Shown: positions 1 to 8,158 of the stretch, piece after piece | How the letters are laid out: the number at the start of each line of letters is the position of its first letter | How positions within the stretch are numbered: position 1 is the first letter of the stretch | Origin: Solidesulfovibrio sp. | GTDB lineage: Bacteria; Desulfobacterota; Desulfovibrionia; Desulfovibrionales; Desulfovibrionaceae | Reading direction: 5' to 3' | NCBI RefSeq assembly: GCF_029978005.1 | Contig: NZ_JARKOZ010000058.1 | Span: forward strand, 1-64,000 | DNA length: 64,000 bases | The notes under the pieces: model-generated | Database searches by the model: none | Seen by the model: the letters and a program-made list of their open reading frames with translations, nothing else | What the model was told of the DNA's origin: nothing | Translations under genes and position numbers: made by a program

Positions 1-51
1 TCTTCCCTGTAATTTCCCCGCGCCCGCACAACATTCACCAGGAGGCCCGCC

Positions 52-1233
52 ATGGCGACCATCGGCACGCCGCTCACCCCGTCCGCCACCAGGATCATGC
101 TGCTCGGCTCCGGAGAACTCGGCAAGGAAGTGGCCATCGAGGCCCAGCGCCTGGGCGTCGAGGTCGTGGCTGTGGACCGCTATCCCAATGCGCCGGCCAT
201 GCAGGTCGCCCACCGCAGCCACGTCGTCAGCATGCTCGACGCCGCCGCCCTGCGCCGCATCATCGAGGAGGAAAAACCCGACTTCGTGGTGCCGGAGATC
301 GAGGCCATCGCCACGGACGAGCTGCTGGCCTTGGAGGCCGAGGGCGTGACCGTCATCCCCACGGCCCGGGCGGCGCGGCTCACCATGGACCGCGAGGGCA
401 TCCGCCGCCTGGCCGCCGAGGAGCTGGGCCTTGCCACCTCGCCCTACCGCTTCGCCGACACCCGGGAGGAGTTCCTGGCCGCCTGCCAGGTGGTCGGGTT
501 CCCCTGCGTGGTCAAGCCGGTCATGTCCTCCTCGGGCAAGGGCCAGAGCGTGGCCCGCGACGCCGCCTCGGCCGAGGCGGCCTGGGACTACGCCCAGAGC
601 GCCGGCCGGGCCGGGGCCGGGCGGGTCATCGTCGAGGGGTTCGTGGATTTCGATTACGAGATCACGCTGCTGACCGTGCGCCACGCCGGCGGCACGACCT
701 TTTGCGCCCCCATCGGCCATCGCCAGGAGAAGGGCGACTACCGCGAGTCCTGGCAGCCGCATCCCATGAGCGACGCCGCCCTGGCCCGGGCCCGGGAAAT
801 GGCCGCGGCCGTGACCGGGGCCCTGGGCGGGCGCGGCATCTTCGGCGTGGGGCTTGTTATCAAGGGCGACACGGTGCTTTTTTCCGAAGTCTCCCCCCGG
901 CCCCACGACACGGGCATGGTGACGCTCATTTCCCAGGACCTGTCCGAGTTCGCCCTGCACGTGCGGGCCATCCTGGGCCTGCCCGTGCCGGCCATCCGCC
1001 AGTACGGGCCGGCCGCCTCACGGGTGGTGCTGGCCGAGGGCGACTGCGCCGCGCCGCGCTACGCGATCGATCCGCAGGCCCTGGCCGAGCCGGACACGGC
1101 CCTGCGCCTTTTCGGCAAGCCCGAGGTGCACGGCCTTCGCCGCATGGGCGTGGCCCTGGCCCTGGGGCGCGACGTGGAGGAGGCCAAGGCCAAGGCCGTG
1201 CGCGCCGCCTCCTTCGTGCGGGTGGAGCTGTAG
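52..1233 (+). CDS. purT: Formate-dependent phosphoribosylglycinamide formyltransferase (GAR transformylase 2)
   Basis: This cytosolic enzyme makes formyl-GAR from GAR, ATP and free formate in purine synthesis. At 393 residues it matches the usual length of PurT. An N-terminal nucleotide-binding segment ([19 protein letters not shown], from about residue 17) is followed by an ATP-grasp domain with the basic/serine loop [14 protein letters not shown] (about 153-166) and the metal-binding stretch [15 protein letters not shown] (about 278-292). The ATG at 52 is preceded by AGGAGG at 40-45. Using formate as a one-carbon donor fits the formate-centred gene content further downstream, although purT is not adjacent to those genes. 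It reads in the same direction as the TIM-barrel gene that follows. Confidence 0.95.
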   Translation: MATIGTPLTPSATRIMLLGSGELGKEVAIEAQRLGVEVVAVDRYPNAPAMQVAHRSHVVSMLDAAALRRIIEEEKPDFVVPEIEAIATDELLALEAEGVTVIPTARAARLTMDREGIRRLAAEELGLATSPYRFADTREEFLAACQVVGFPCVVKPVMSSSGKGQSVARDAASAEAAWDYAQSAGRAGAGRVIVEGFVDFDYEITLLTVRHAGGTTFCAPIGHRQEKGDYRESWQPHPMSDAALARAREMAAAVTGALGGRGIFGVGLVIKGDTVLFSEVSPRPHDTGMVTLISQDLSEFALHVRAILGLPVPAIRQYGPAASRVVLAEGDCAAPRYAIDPQALAEPDTALRLFGKPEVHGLRRMGVALALGRDVEEAKAKAVRAASFVRVEL

Positions 1234-1258
1234 CGCCCGCCTGGCGGGGCATTTTCCG

Positions 1259-1290
1259 GGCGAGCCCGCGCCAGGCGGCGCGGGCTCGCC
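1259..1290 (+). other. 14-bp GC hairpin between purT and the next gene
   Basis: GGCGAGCCCGCGCC pairs with GGCGCGGGCTCGCC across a short loop. The hairpin ends 3 nt before the ATG at 1294. No T-run follows, so it is not a clear terminator. It would hide any ribosome site for that ATG. Confidence 0.5.
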
Positions 1291-1320
1291 GCCATGACCG
1301 CGCAAGCCGAGGACCGATCG

Positions 1321-2136
1321 TTGGACAAACTGCTTTTCGGCATTTCCGGCCTGCCCCTGGGCGAGGGGCAAAAGTTCGACTACGCCGGCGGCATCGCCTA
1401 TCTGCGCGCCCTTGGCCTCGACGCCATGGAGCTGCCTTTCGTGCGCTCGGTCAACGTCACGGAAAAAAACCGCGCCGCCGTCCTGGCCGCCAAGGAGGCG
1501 CACGGCCTCTACCTCTCCGCCCACGCCTCCTATTTCATCAACCTCAATGCCGCGGAGCCCGAGAAGCGGGACCAGTCCCGGGCGCGCATCGTCAAGGCCG
1601 CCGAGGCCCTGCGCGGCGTCGGCGGACGCAGCGTGGTCTTCCATCCCGGCTTCTACCTCGGCAGATCCGAAAGCGACGCCTACGCCGCCATCCGGGACAA
1701 CCTGCGCCTGCTGCCAAGCCTGGGCGTGGACTACCGCCTGGAGACCACGGGCAAGGCCTCGCAGTTCGGCTCCCTTGAGGAGATCGTGGCCCTTTGCGGC
1801 GAGATCGGCACCTGCAAGCCCTGCATCGACTTCTCCCACCTGCACGCCAGGGACGGCGGGGCCCTCAAGAGCCGCGACGATTTCTCGCGGATCCTGGATC
1901 ACGTCGGCGAACGTCTCGGCCCCGAGGCCCTGGCCGACCTGCACATCCACATCAGCGGCATCGCCTACGGCCCCAAGGGCGAAAAGAACCACCTGCCGCT
2001 TCTGGAAAGCGACTTCGACTACAAGGCCTGTCTGAAGGCCCTGCACGGGCACGGCGCGAAAGGCTGCGTCGTGTGCGAAAGCCCGGAACTCGAAAACGAC
2101 GCGCTGCTCCTCAAGAACTTCTACGAGAGCCTCTAG
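1321..2136 (+). CDS. Endonuclease IV-like TIM-barrel protein (AP endonuclease / sugar-phosphate isomerase superfamily)
   Basis: This is probably a metal-dependent AP endonuclease or a relative of the xylose-isomerase-like barrels. Residues typical of the endonuclease IV metal site are visible in order: H in SAHASY, H in VFHPGFY, E in RLETTGK, D and H in CIDFSHLHA, H in HIHISG, and E in VCESPEL. An ATG at 1294 (280 aa) is possible, but it has no Shine-Dalgarno sequence and sits directly behind a hairpin. The TTG at 1321 has GAGGA at 1309-1313 with 7-nt spacing and begins at the conserved LLFGISGLP segment, so I chose it. The gene converges with the ADP-ribosylglycohydrolase gene 17 bp away. 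The exact substrate is uncertain. Confidence 0.8.
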   Translation: MDKLLFGISGLPLGEGQKFDYAGGIAYLRALGLDAMELPFVRSVNVTEKNRAAVLAAKEAHGLYLSAHASYFINLNAAEPEKRDQSRARIVKAAEALRGVGGRSVVFHPGFYLGRSESDAYAAIRDNLRLLPSLGVDYRLETTGKASQFGSLEEIVALCGEIGTCKPCIDFSHLHARDGGALKSRDDFSRILDHVGERLGPEALADLHIHISGIAYGPKGEKNHLPLLESDFDYKACLKALHGHGAKGCVVCESPELENDALLLKNFYESL

Positions 2137-2153
2137 GCAGGGCGGGCTCCCGC

Positions 2154-3230
2154 CTATCCCACGGCGGCGGCCAGGGCTTCGGCCAGTTCGAGCAGCCGCC
2201 CGCCTTGCTCCAGTCCGTCCAGGAACCGTTTGGGGATGCCCGACAGCCCGGTCTGCGCGCCGGCCAGCGCGCCGACGAGGATCGTGCGCGCCTGGTTCTG
2301 GCCGCCGCCGTTGACGGAATGGAGCACCGCCGCTTCGAAGTCGTCGTGGAAACGGGCGGCCAGGTAGTAGGCCGCCGGGAGCTGGTGGTAGATGGCGCAG
2401 GGCAGGCCGTAGACGAGGGAAACCTTCCAGGCCGGCTCGATGCGGATGTCCGGGTCGGCCGCCGCCCGGGCCATGTAGGACGGGGAGAGCAGGGCGTCGG
2501 GCGAGGCGAAGCGCCCGGCCCGGGGCGGGTCCGGGTCGCCGGGGCGCGGCGGCTGGAGGTCGTCGCGGGTGACGGCGTGGAAGGGCAGCTCCCCGGTCTT
2601 GACCAGATGCATGAGCCGCTCCGACAAGTCCGCGTCGAGCCTGCGGCCGGCCACGAGCTGGCCGAGCACGGCGCAGTAGGCCACGGTCAGGGACACGACC
2701 AGAGGATCGGACTGGGTGAGCGTCGTGTTGTCCGCGACGTGGGCGGCCAGCTCGGCCGGGCGCGCGGCGTAGCGCACGGCGATGGCCAGGGCGCGCTCGA
2801 TGGCCTCGGTGGTGTCGGCCGGGCCGCCGGTCCTGTCCCAGGACAGCCCCAGGGTCACGCGCCGCCGCCAGGCCTCGCGGATGGACTGGCTGGTGTAGTT
2901 GCCCGGTCCGCTCACCGGCGTGCCGTCGAGCCGGGGAAAGAGGTCCTCGTCCAGGCGGCGGCAGAAGTCGTCGCGGTCGTAGCCGCCGCGCGAGACCAGG
3001 GACTCCAGGGTGAGCGCCAGCAGGAAGCCGGCCTGGGAGAGCTGCCCGGCGCGAAGGCCCTCGTGGTAGCGCCCGGGTTTCGGGTCGGTGTAGCCGTCGA
3101 TCCAGTCGCCGTAGTCGCGGCGCAGGGCGTCCAGGTCGTAGTACCAGTGGGGCCCCAGGCCCAGGGCGTCGCCGACGAAGGCCCCCATGAGCGCGCCGCG
3201 CGCGCGGTCCTCGATGTTTCGGCCCGGCAT
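2154..3230 (-). CDS. ADP-ribosylglycohydrolase (DraG/ARH) family protein
   Basis: This is a predicted hydrolase that removes ADP-ribose from proteins or small molecules. The 358-residue protein opens with ARGALMGAFVGDALG, the first metal-binding element of the family. It carries DNTTLTQSDP mid-protein and ends with the NGGGQNQARTILVGALAGA and GLSGIPKRF segments typical of a DraG-like subgroup. The ATG at 3230 follows AAGGAGG at ideal spacing. A longer in-frame start at 3275 would overlap the upstream gene and is less likely. It lies 32 nt downstream of the LigB-type dioxygenase, so the two are probably co-transcribed. There is no DraT partner here to suggest a nitrogenase role. Confidence 0.85.
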   Translation of the reverse strand: MPGRNIEDRARGALMGAFVGDALGLGPHWYYDLDALRRDYGDWIDGYTDPKPGRYHEGLRAGQLSQAGFLLALTLESLVSRGGYDRDDFCRRLDEDLFPRLDGTPVSGPGNYTSQSIREAWRRRVTLGLSWDRTGGPADTTEAIERALAIAVRYAARPAELAAHVADNTTLTQSDPLVVSLTVAYCAVLGQLVAGRRLDADLSERLMHLVKTGELPFHAVTRDDLQPPRPGDPDPPRAGRFASPDALLSPSYMARAAADPDIRIEPAWKVSLVYGLPCAIYHQLPAAYYLAARFHDDFEAAVLHSVNGGGQNQARTILVGALAGAQTGLSGIPKRFLDGLEQGGRLLELAEALAAAVG

Positions 3231-3262
3231 GGTCCGTCCTCCTTGCGGGTGGTCGCGGGAAC

Positions 3263-4042
3263 TCAAGGCTCCCACAGGAAGGCCGCCATGGAAAGCACGC
3301 CGAGGCAGAAGGAATCGTGGGCCAGGCGCGCCGTCCCGCCCATGGCCAGCGGGGCGAAAAGCGGCAGGAAGTGTTCCGGCGTGGGGTGGTTGCGCCCGGC
3401 GTAAGGGGCCTGGTCCGCATAGGCGGCCAGCGCTTCCGTGCGCCCTTCGAGCACGGCCGCCTTGAGCCAGTCGTCGAAGGCGCGCACGTAGGGCGGCGGG
3501 GGCGCGTCCGGGTCGTCCCAGCGGACGTCGCGAAGGTTGTGCGTCGCGCCGCCGCTGCCAAGGACCAGCACGCCCTCCCGGGCCAGAGGGGCGAGGGCCC
3601 GCCCCACGGCCAGATGCTCCCGAGGCGACAGGCCCGGCTGCACGGAAAGCTGGACCACGGGCACGTCGGCCTCGGGATACATGAGCCCGAGCGGCACCCA
3701 GGCCCCGTGGTCGAGCCCGCGCGCCGCATCTCCCGAGGCCGGGACGCCCGCCTCCTCAAGCAGGGAAAGCACGCGTCCGGCCAGCCCGGGCGCGCCCGGC
3801 GCGGGATAGCGCACGGCGTAAAGCTCCTCGGGGAAGCCGGAAAAGTCGTGGATGGTCTCCGGGTGCGCGGCCAGGGTCACCGTGGGCCGGGCCGTGGTCC
3901 AGTGGGCCGAGACGCAAAGGACGGCCTCGGGCCGGGGAAGGGTCGCCCCCAGCCGTTGCAGGAAGGCCCTGGCGGGCTGGGGCTCCAGAAAGAGCGTCGG
4001 CGCGCCGTGGGAGACGAAAAGGGAGGGAAGCCGCTGGGGCAT
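3263..4042 (-). CDS. LigB-family extradiol dioxygenase (YgiD / 4,5-DOPA dioxygenase-like)
   Basis: This is a class III ring-cleaving dioxygenase family protein of 259 residues, close to the length of E. coli YgiD. Family landmarks are the N-terminal PSLFVSHGAPTL (metal-ligand His), AVLCVSAHW (His), LDHGAWVPL (His) and GSGGATHNLRD (His). The ATG at 4042 follows CAGGAA. The physiological substrate in an anaerobe is not obvious; homologues act on catecholic compounds. It is first in a two-gene unit with the ADP-ribosylglycohydrolase gene and lies about 140 bp after fdhD. Confidence 0.88.
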   Translation of the reverse strand: MPQRLPSLFVSHGAPTLFLEPQPARAFLQRLGATLPRPEAVLCVSAHWTTARPTVTLAAHPETIHDFSGFPEELYAVRYPAPGAPGLAGRVLSLLEEAGVPASGDAARGLDHGAWVPLGLMYPEADVPVVQLSVQPGLSPREHLAVGRALAPLAREGVLVLGSGGATHNLRDVRWDDPDAPPPPYVRAFDDWLKAAVLEGRTEALAAYADQAPYAGRNHPTPEHFLPLFAPLAMGGTARLAHDSFCLGVLSMAAFLWEP

Positions 4043-4182
4043 GGCAGTTCCTGGCGTCGGCCCGCCCCGGCCTGGAGCGGACGCGAGGCCCCGCTCCGAG
4101 GCCCTTCGCCTCAAAGGCTGGGGCAAAGCATGCCTTCCGGATACGCCGGCCCGCGCGGCGCGTCAAACCGGATGACGCCGGC

Positions 4183-5040
4183 TCAGGCTCCCTTGGCCAG
4201 GGACGGGGCGTCGAAGAGGATGCGCCCGCACCCGGACAGGGCCTGGAAGTAGCGTCCCCGGCAGCGGCCGATCAGCGTCAGGTCGGTCTTTTGGGCCAGC
4301 TCGATGCCGAGCGCGGTGAAGCCGCCCCGGGAGACCAGCACGGGCACGCCCATGATCACGGTCTTGATGACCACCTCGCTGGTGAGCCGGCCCGTGGTGT
4401 AGACGATCTTGTCCGCCGGATCGATGCCATGCAGGAACATGAACCCGGCCAGGGCGTCCAGGGCGTTGTGCCGCCCCACGTCCTCCACGTAGGCCAGCAG
4501 CTGGTCCTGCCGGCACAGCACGCAGCGGTGGATGGAGCCGGTCTTGCGGTGCAGCGTCTCCAGGGTGTCGATCTTGTAGCCCAGCGTGCGCAGCCAGGTG
4601 CTGCGCAGGCGAGGCGCGGCCGGGAGCTTGATGTCGTCCAGGGACTCCATGACCCCGCCGAAGAGCGTGCCCACGGCGCAGCCCGAGGTGTGGATACGGC
4701 GCATGGGGCCGAGTTCGGGTCGGGGAAGGAGATCGGCCTCGACCATGACCGTGCCGCACTCCGGGTCGTGCTTGACGCCGTGCACCCGGTCGCCGGGTTC
4801 GAGCAGGCGCTGGTTGAGCAGAAAGCCCAGGGCCAGGTAGCCGGCGTTGTCGCCCACGGTCATGACCGTGACGATCTCGCGGCCGTTTAAAAAAATGGTC
4901 AGCATGCGCTCGGCGACGGCCCACAGGCTGATCGGCTCGCCGTCCTGGTCCAGGGCGGGAACGGCCCGGGAAAGGGACGGGTCGGCCGGATTGGGGGCCA
5001 GTTCGAGGCGATGCGCCGGCTGGGGCTGGGGTACGGTCAT
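4183..5040 (-). CDS. fdhD: Formate dehydrogenase accessory sulfurtransferase FdhD (copy 1)
   Basis: FdhD passes sulfur from a cysteine desulfurase to the bis-MGD cofactor of formate dehydrogenases. The 285-residue protein has the family segments TVGDNAGYLALGFLL, EDVGRHNALDALAGF and VVYTTGRLTSE-like (IVYTTGRLTSEVVIK). The sulfur-relay loop reads HTSGCAVG: the first cysteine is present at residue 121, but the second position of the usual CxxC is glycine. It lies 84 bp downstream of moeA on the same strand and probably shares the moeA sigma-54 promoter at 6459-6474. A second, more divergent FdhD is encoded at 20936-21874. Confidence 0.95.
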   Translation of the reverse strand: MTVPQPQPAHRLELAPNPADPSLSRAVPALDQDGEPISLWAVAERMLTIFLNGREIVTVMTVGDNAGYLALGFLLNQRLLEPGDRVHGVKHDPECGTVMVEADLLPRPELGPMRRIHTSGCAVGTLFGGVMESLDDIKLPAAPRLRSTWLRTLGYKIDTLETLHRKTGSIHRCVLCRQDQLLAYVEDVGRHNALDALAGFMFLHGIDPADKIVYTTGRLTSEVVIKTVIMGVPVLVSRGGFTALGIELAQKTDLTLIGRCRGRYFQALSGCGRILFDAPSLAKGA

Positions 5041-5124
5041 GGCGGCCTCCGGGGTCTATTTCAGCCTGGAACGGTAGGGAATTGGTGGACGGCGACGGGC
5101 CCGCCCGCGCGCCGTCCGCCCGGC

Positions 5125-6333
5125 TCAGTGCAAAAGGATGACTTCGATGTTCTCGCCCGCGCCGATGGGCGGGCTGCCCGCTTCCACGGCGATGAGGGAA
5201 TTGGCGGCGATGGCGGACTTGAGCATGCCGTTGCCCTGCAGGGGCAGGGGCTCGACCAGGAGCCCGGCCTCGCCGAGCCAGCTGTAGGCCCACACGAAAC
5301 GCCTGGCTCCGGAGCCCTTGGCGAAGCCCTTGGTCATGGTGCCGCGCGCGCTCTGCCGCCACCAGGCCTTGCGGCCGCCCATCTTGAGCAGCAGCGGCCG
5401 GATGATCTGCTCGAAGGCGATGCTGGCCGCGGCCGGGTTGCCCGAAAGGCCGACCACGAGCCGGTCGGCCAGCAGCCCGGCCAGCACCGGCATGCCGGGC
5501 TTCATGTCCACCCGCTCGCACAAGGTGGCGATGCCAAGGCGCGTAAAGACGAGCCGGGCCAGATCGTAGTCGCCCACGGACACGCCGCCGGTGGTGATGA
5601 CCATGTCGCAGTCGCCGGCTTTTTCGATGACGGCGCAGATGGCGCTCACGTCGTCGCGGATGACGCCGAAGAGCACGGGCTCGGCCCCGGCGTCGCGCAC
5701 CTGCGCCCCGAGCATGTAGCTGTTGGAGTCGTGGATCTTGCCCGGCGGCAGGGCGTCGTCCACCGTGGCCAGTTCGCTGCCGGTGACGATGATGCCGACC
5801 CGGGGCCGCCGGTGGACCAGGGGCCGGGCCCGGCCGAGCAGGGCCAGGGTGCCCATGGCCCCGGAATTGAGCAGCGTGCCGGCGGCCACGGCCACCTCGC
5901 CCGCGGCGATCTCCTCGCCGCGCCGGCAGATGTTGCGGGCCGCGCCCGCGCCATTGAGAATGTGGATGCGCCGGCCCAGGCGCACCGTGTCCTCGAGCTT
6001 GACCACGCCCGTGGCCCCTTCGGGCAGGGGCGCGCCGGTCATGATGCGGCAGGTCGTGCCCGGGACCACGATCTGGCGCGGCACTTCGCCGGCGGCCACG
6101 CTTTCCACCTCGCGCAGAACCACCGGCCGCTCCCGGCCGGCAGCCTCGACCTCGGCGGCGATGACGGCGTAGCCGTCCAGAGGAGAGCGGTCGAAGGGGG
6201 GGAAGTCCATGTCCGCGGCGACGTCTTCCGCCAGCACGCGCTGCCAGCACTGCTCCAGGGGAAGGGGTTCCGTGCCGGCGGTCCGCACGACCTCAAGCAG
6301 CGTCTGCTGCACCGTTTCGAGCTTCGAAGCCAT
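5125..6333 (-). CDS. moeA: Molybdopterin molybdenumtransferase MoeA
   Basis: MoeA inserts molybdate into adenylylated molybdopterin to form Moco. The 402-residue protein has the MoeA N-terminal domain (DMDFPPFDRSPLDGYAV, TAGAPLPEGATGVVKLED-like segment) and the central MoCF-binding domain (VGIIVTGSEL ... DSNSYML ... ITTGGVSVGDYD), followed by the GLSGNPAA segment and domain IV. The start is the ATG at 6333; the long extension upstream in the same frame has no family similarity. A sigma-54 type promoter (6459-6474) and tandem TGCAATTGCA sites (6623-6647) lie upstream. This places Moco synthesis under the same control as the formate dehydrogenases. Confidence 0.95.
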   Translation of the reverse strand: MASKLETVQQTLLEVVRTAGTEPLPLEQCWQRVLAEDVAADMDFPPFDRSPLDGYAVIAAEVEAAGRERPVVLREVESVAAGEVPRQIVVPGTTCRIMTGAPLPEGATGVVKLEDTVRLGRRIHILNGAGAARNICRRGEEIAAGEVAVAAGTLLNSGAMGTLALLGRARPLVHRRPRVGIIVTGSELATVDDALPPGKIHDSNSYMLGAQVRDAGAEPVLFGVIRDDVSAICAVIEKAGDCDMVITTGGVSVGDYDLARLVFTRLGIATLCERVDMKPGMPVLAGLLADRLVVGLSGNPAAASIAFEQIIRPLLLKMGGRKAWWRQSARGTMTKGFAKGSGARRFVWAYSWLGEAGLLVEPLPLQGNGMLKSAIAANSLIAVEAGSPPIGAGENIEVILLH

Positions 6334-6458
6334 GGCGCGCTCCCACCGTCGTGCCTGCCGGGGAAAGAGTCCGGCCGGTTTTTCGGCGGCGGGCCGGCCG
6401 GCAGGAGGAAGGCCGGGCCGGCCCGCCGCCGATGGCGGCACAACCTGGACCATGACAA

Positions 6459-6474
6459 AGCAACATCCGTTCCT
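6459..6474 (-). promoter_or_regulatory. Sigma-54 promoter of moeA-fdhD
   Basis: Read on the minus strand it is AGGAACGGATGTTGCT. The -24 GG and -12 GC dinucleotides are correctly spaced, and 14 of 16 positions match TGGCACG-N4-TTGCW. The expected transcript start near 6447 gives a leader of about 115 nt. Confidence 0.6.
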
Positions 6475-6548
6475 GCCCGGGGCCGACAGCGGGCCGGCGG
6501 AGCATGTTTCCGATAAATCGTGCGATTTCGGCTTGTTGGCTGGGCATG

Positions 6549-6588
6549 AAAAAAAGTCGGCCCCTCCCGGACCGGCGTGGGAGGGGCC
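6549..6588 (-). terminator. Rho-independent terminator of the kinase-regulator operon
   Basis: On the minus strand GGCCCCTCCC pairs with GGGAGGGGCC (10 bp, 10-nt loop) and is followed by GACTTTTTTTC. It lies about 75 nt past the stop codon of the NtrC-type regulator. Confidence 0.85.
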
Positions 6589-6622
6589 GGCGGGGCGGTC
6601 GGGCGCGACCGGCTGCACGGCT

Positions 6623-6647
6623 TGCAATTGCATGGCCTGCAATTGCA
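6623..6647. promoter_or_regulatory. Tandem TGCAATTGCA palindromes, putative enhancer of moeA-fdhD
   Basis: Two perfect TGCAATTGCA copies at 6623-6632 and 6638-6647 are spaced 15 bp start to start. They begin about 150 bp upstream of the moeA sigma-54 -24 element. The same motif recurs before five other sigma-54 promoters in the window. Confidence 0.6.
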
Positions 6648-6663
6648 GGGGAGCTGGGGTCCG

Positions 6664-8139
6664 TCAGCTCCCCTGGGCCTTGGCCGGTTCCTTGCGCGCC
6701 CGTTCCAGGCGGTAGTAGAGGGTGCGGATGGAGATGCCGAGAAACCGGGCCGCCTGGGTCTTGTTGCCGTGGAAGCGTTCCAGGGCCTGTTCCACGACGT
6801 CGGTCATCTGGTCGTCCTGGACGGCGCGCTCCAGGCGCTTGCGGGCCACGGGCCGGGCCTCGGCGAGGTTGCGCGGCTCGCCGTCGGCCGGGGCGGCCTT
6901 GTTGAGCAGCCGGCCGAAATGCTCGACGCGCAGCTCCTCGTCGTCGAACATGAAGGAGACCCATTCCATGGCGTTGCGCAGCTCGCGGACGTTGCCCGGC
7001 CAGCGGTAGGACAGGAGCACCTCGGCGGCGGCGTCGCTTATGCGGCAAAAGCGCTTGCCGCGCTTGCGGGAAAAGATCTGGAGATAGGCCAGGCCCATGT
7101 TGAGGATGTCCTCCTGGCGCTCGCGCAGGGGCGGCACGTAGATGTGGCCCACCTTGAGCCGGTAGTAGAGGTCGCGGCGAAAAAGCCCGGATTTGATGCG
7201 CTCGTCGAAATCCAGGTTGGTGGCGGAAATGACCCGGATGTCGGTCTGGATCTTTTTTAGCCCGCCCACCCGGTAGAAGTGCTTCTCCTCCAGCACGCGC
7301 AGGAGCTTGGCCTGCAGCTCCACCGGGATCTCGGCGATCTCGTCGAGAAAAAGCGATCCCCCGGCGGCCATGTCCAGCTTGCCTTTCTGGCCGCGCGAAT
7401 AGCCGCCGCTGAACGACCCGCCCTCGTAGCCGAACAGCTCGCTCTCGAACAGGCTCGGGGTGATGGCCGTGCAGTTGATGTCGATGAAGGGCCGGGCCTC
7501 CCGGTCGTCGCCGTAGTGGATGACCTTGGCCACGATCTCCTTGCCGACCCCGGTCTCGCCCTGGATGAGCACCGGGATGGACCGGTCGGTGTGGTACTGC
7601 TCGGCCTGGCGGATCACCTCGCGCATGGGCTTGGAGAAAAGCAGCAGGTTTTCGATGCCGGCCTGCTTGGCCAGCATGGCGTGGACCTCGGCCAGCTCGC
7701 GGTCCTTGTCCGCGGCCGCGGCCCGCAGTTCGTCGTCGAAATGGTCGGTGAGCAGGGCGTTTTCCCGGACCAGCTCCTGGTGCTCGGCCACCCGGTCCAG
7801 GATGGCCCCGAGCTCGTCGAAGTTGATGGGCTTGGTGAGGTAGTCGTAGGCCCCGGCCCGTAGCGCCCCAATGGCCAGCTCGATGTCGATGAAGCCGGTG
7901 TAGAGCACGATGTCCGGCTGGTCGGCCTTGGCGCCCTTCTTGATGTGGCGCACCAGGTCGATGCCGGACTGGCCCTCCATCTTGATGTCGGACAGGACCA
8001 TGTGGAAGCGGGCCTCGGCCAGCACCTCGATGGCCTCCTCGGCCGACTGGCACTGGGTGACCTCGTGGCCGAGCAGCGTCAGGTAGTTGGCCAGGTACTT
8101 GCGGCCCTGCATCTCGTCGTCGACCAGCAATATGCGCAT
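6664..8139 (-). CDS. NtrC-family sigma-54-dependent response regulator (REC-AAA+-Fis)
   Basis: The 491-residue cytosolic activator has a receiver domain (acidic D7/D8, phospho-acceptor D51, K103), an AAA+ domain with Walker A GETGVGK (194-200) and Walker B LFLDE (about 263-267), and a C-terminal Fis-type helix-turn-helix (NKTQAARFLGISIRTLYYRL). The sigma-54 contact loop is unusual: GSFSGG at 241-246 instead of GAFTGA, with Thr replaced by Ser. The ATG at 8139 follows AAAGGA. It starts 20 bp after the histidine kinase stop codon, so the two form a kinase-regulator pair. Given the nearby sigma-54 promoters and TGCAATTGCA sites, it may control the formate/molybdenum genes; that link is inference. 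Confidence 0.92.
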   Translation of the reverse strand: MRILLVDDEMQGRKYLANYLTLLGHEVTQCQSAEEAIEVLAEARFHMVLSDIKMEGQSGIDLVRHIKKGAKADQPDIVLYTGFIDIELAIGALRAGAYDYLTKPINFDELGAILDRVAEHQELVRENALLTDHFDDELRAAAADKDRELAEVHAMLAKQAGIENLLLFSKPMREVIRQAEQYHTDRSIPVLIQGETGVGKEIVAKVIHYGDDREARPFIDINCTAITPSLFESELFGYEGGSFSGGYSRGQKGKLDMAAGGSLFLDEIAEIPVELQAKLLRVLEEKHFYRVGGLKKIQTDIRVISATNLDFDERIKSGLFRRDLYYRLKVGHIYVPPLRERQEDILNMGLAYLQIFSRKRGKRFCRISDAAAEVLLSYRWPGNVRELRNAMEWVSFMFDDEELRVEHFGRLLNKAAPADGEPRNLAEARPVARKRLERAVQDDQMTDVVEQALERFHGNKTQAARFLGISIRTLYYRLERARKEPAKAQGS

Positions 8140-8158
8140 GTTCCGCGTCCTTTGCAGG

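Noticed and set aside
1018..3759. Very long minus-strand open frame (913 codons) opposite purT and the endonuclease gene
   Set aside because: It runs across several well-supported genes on both strands, is rich in Arg, Pro, Gly and Ala, and matches no family. It is a by-product of high GC content.
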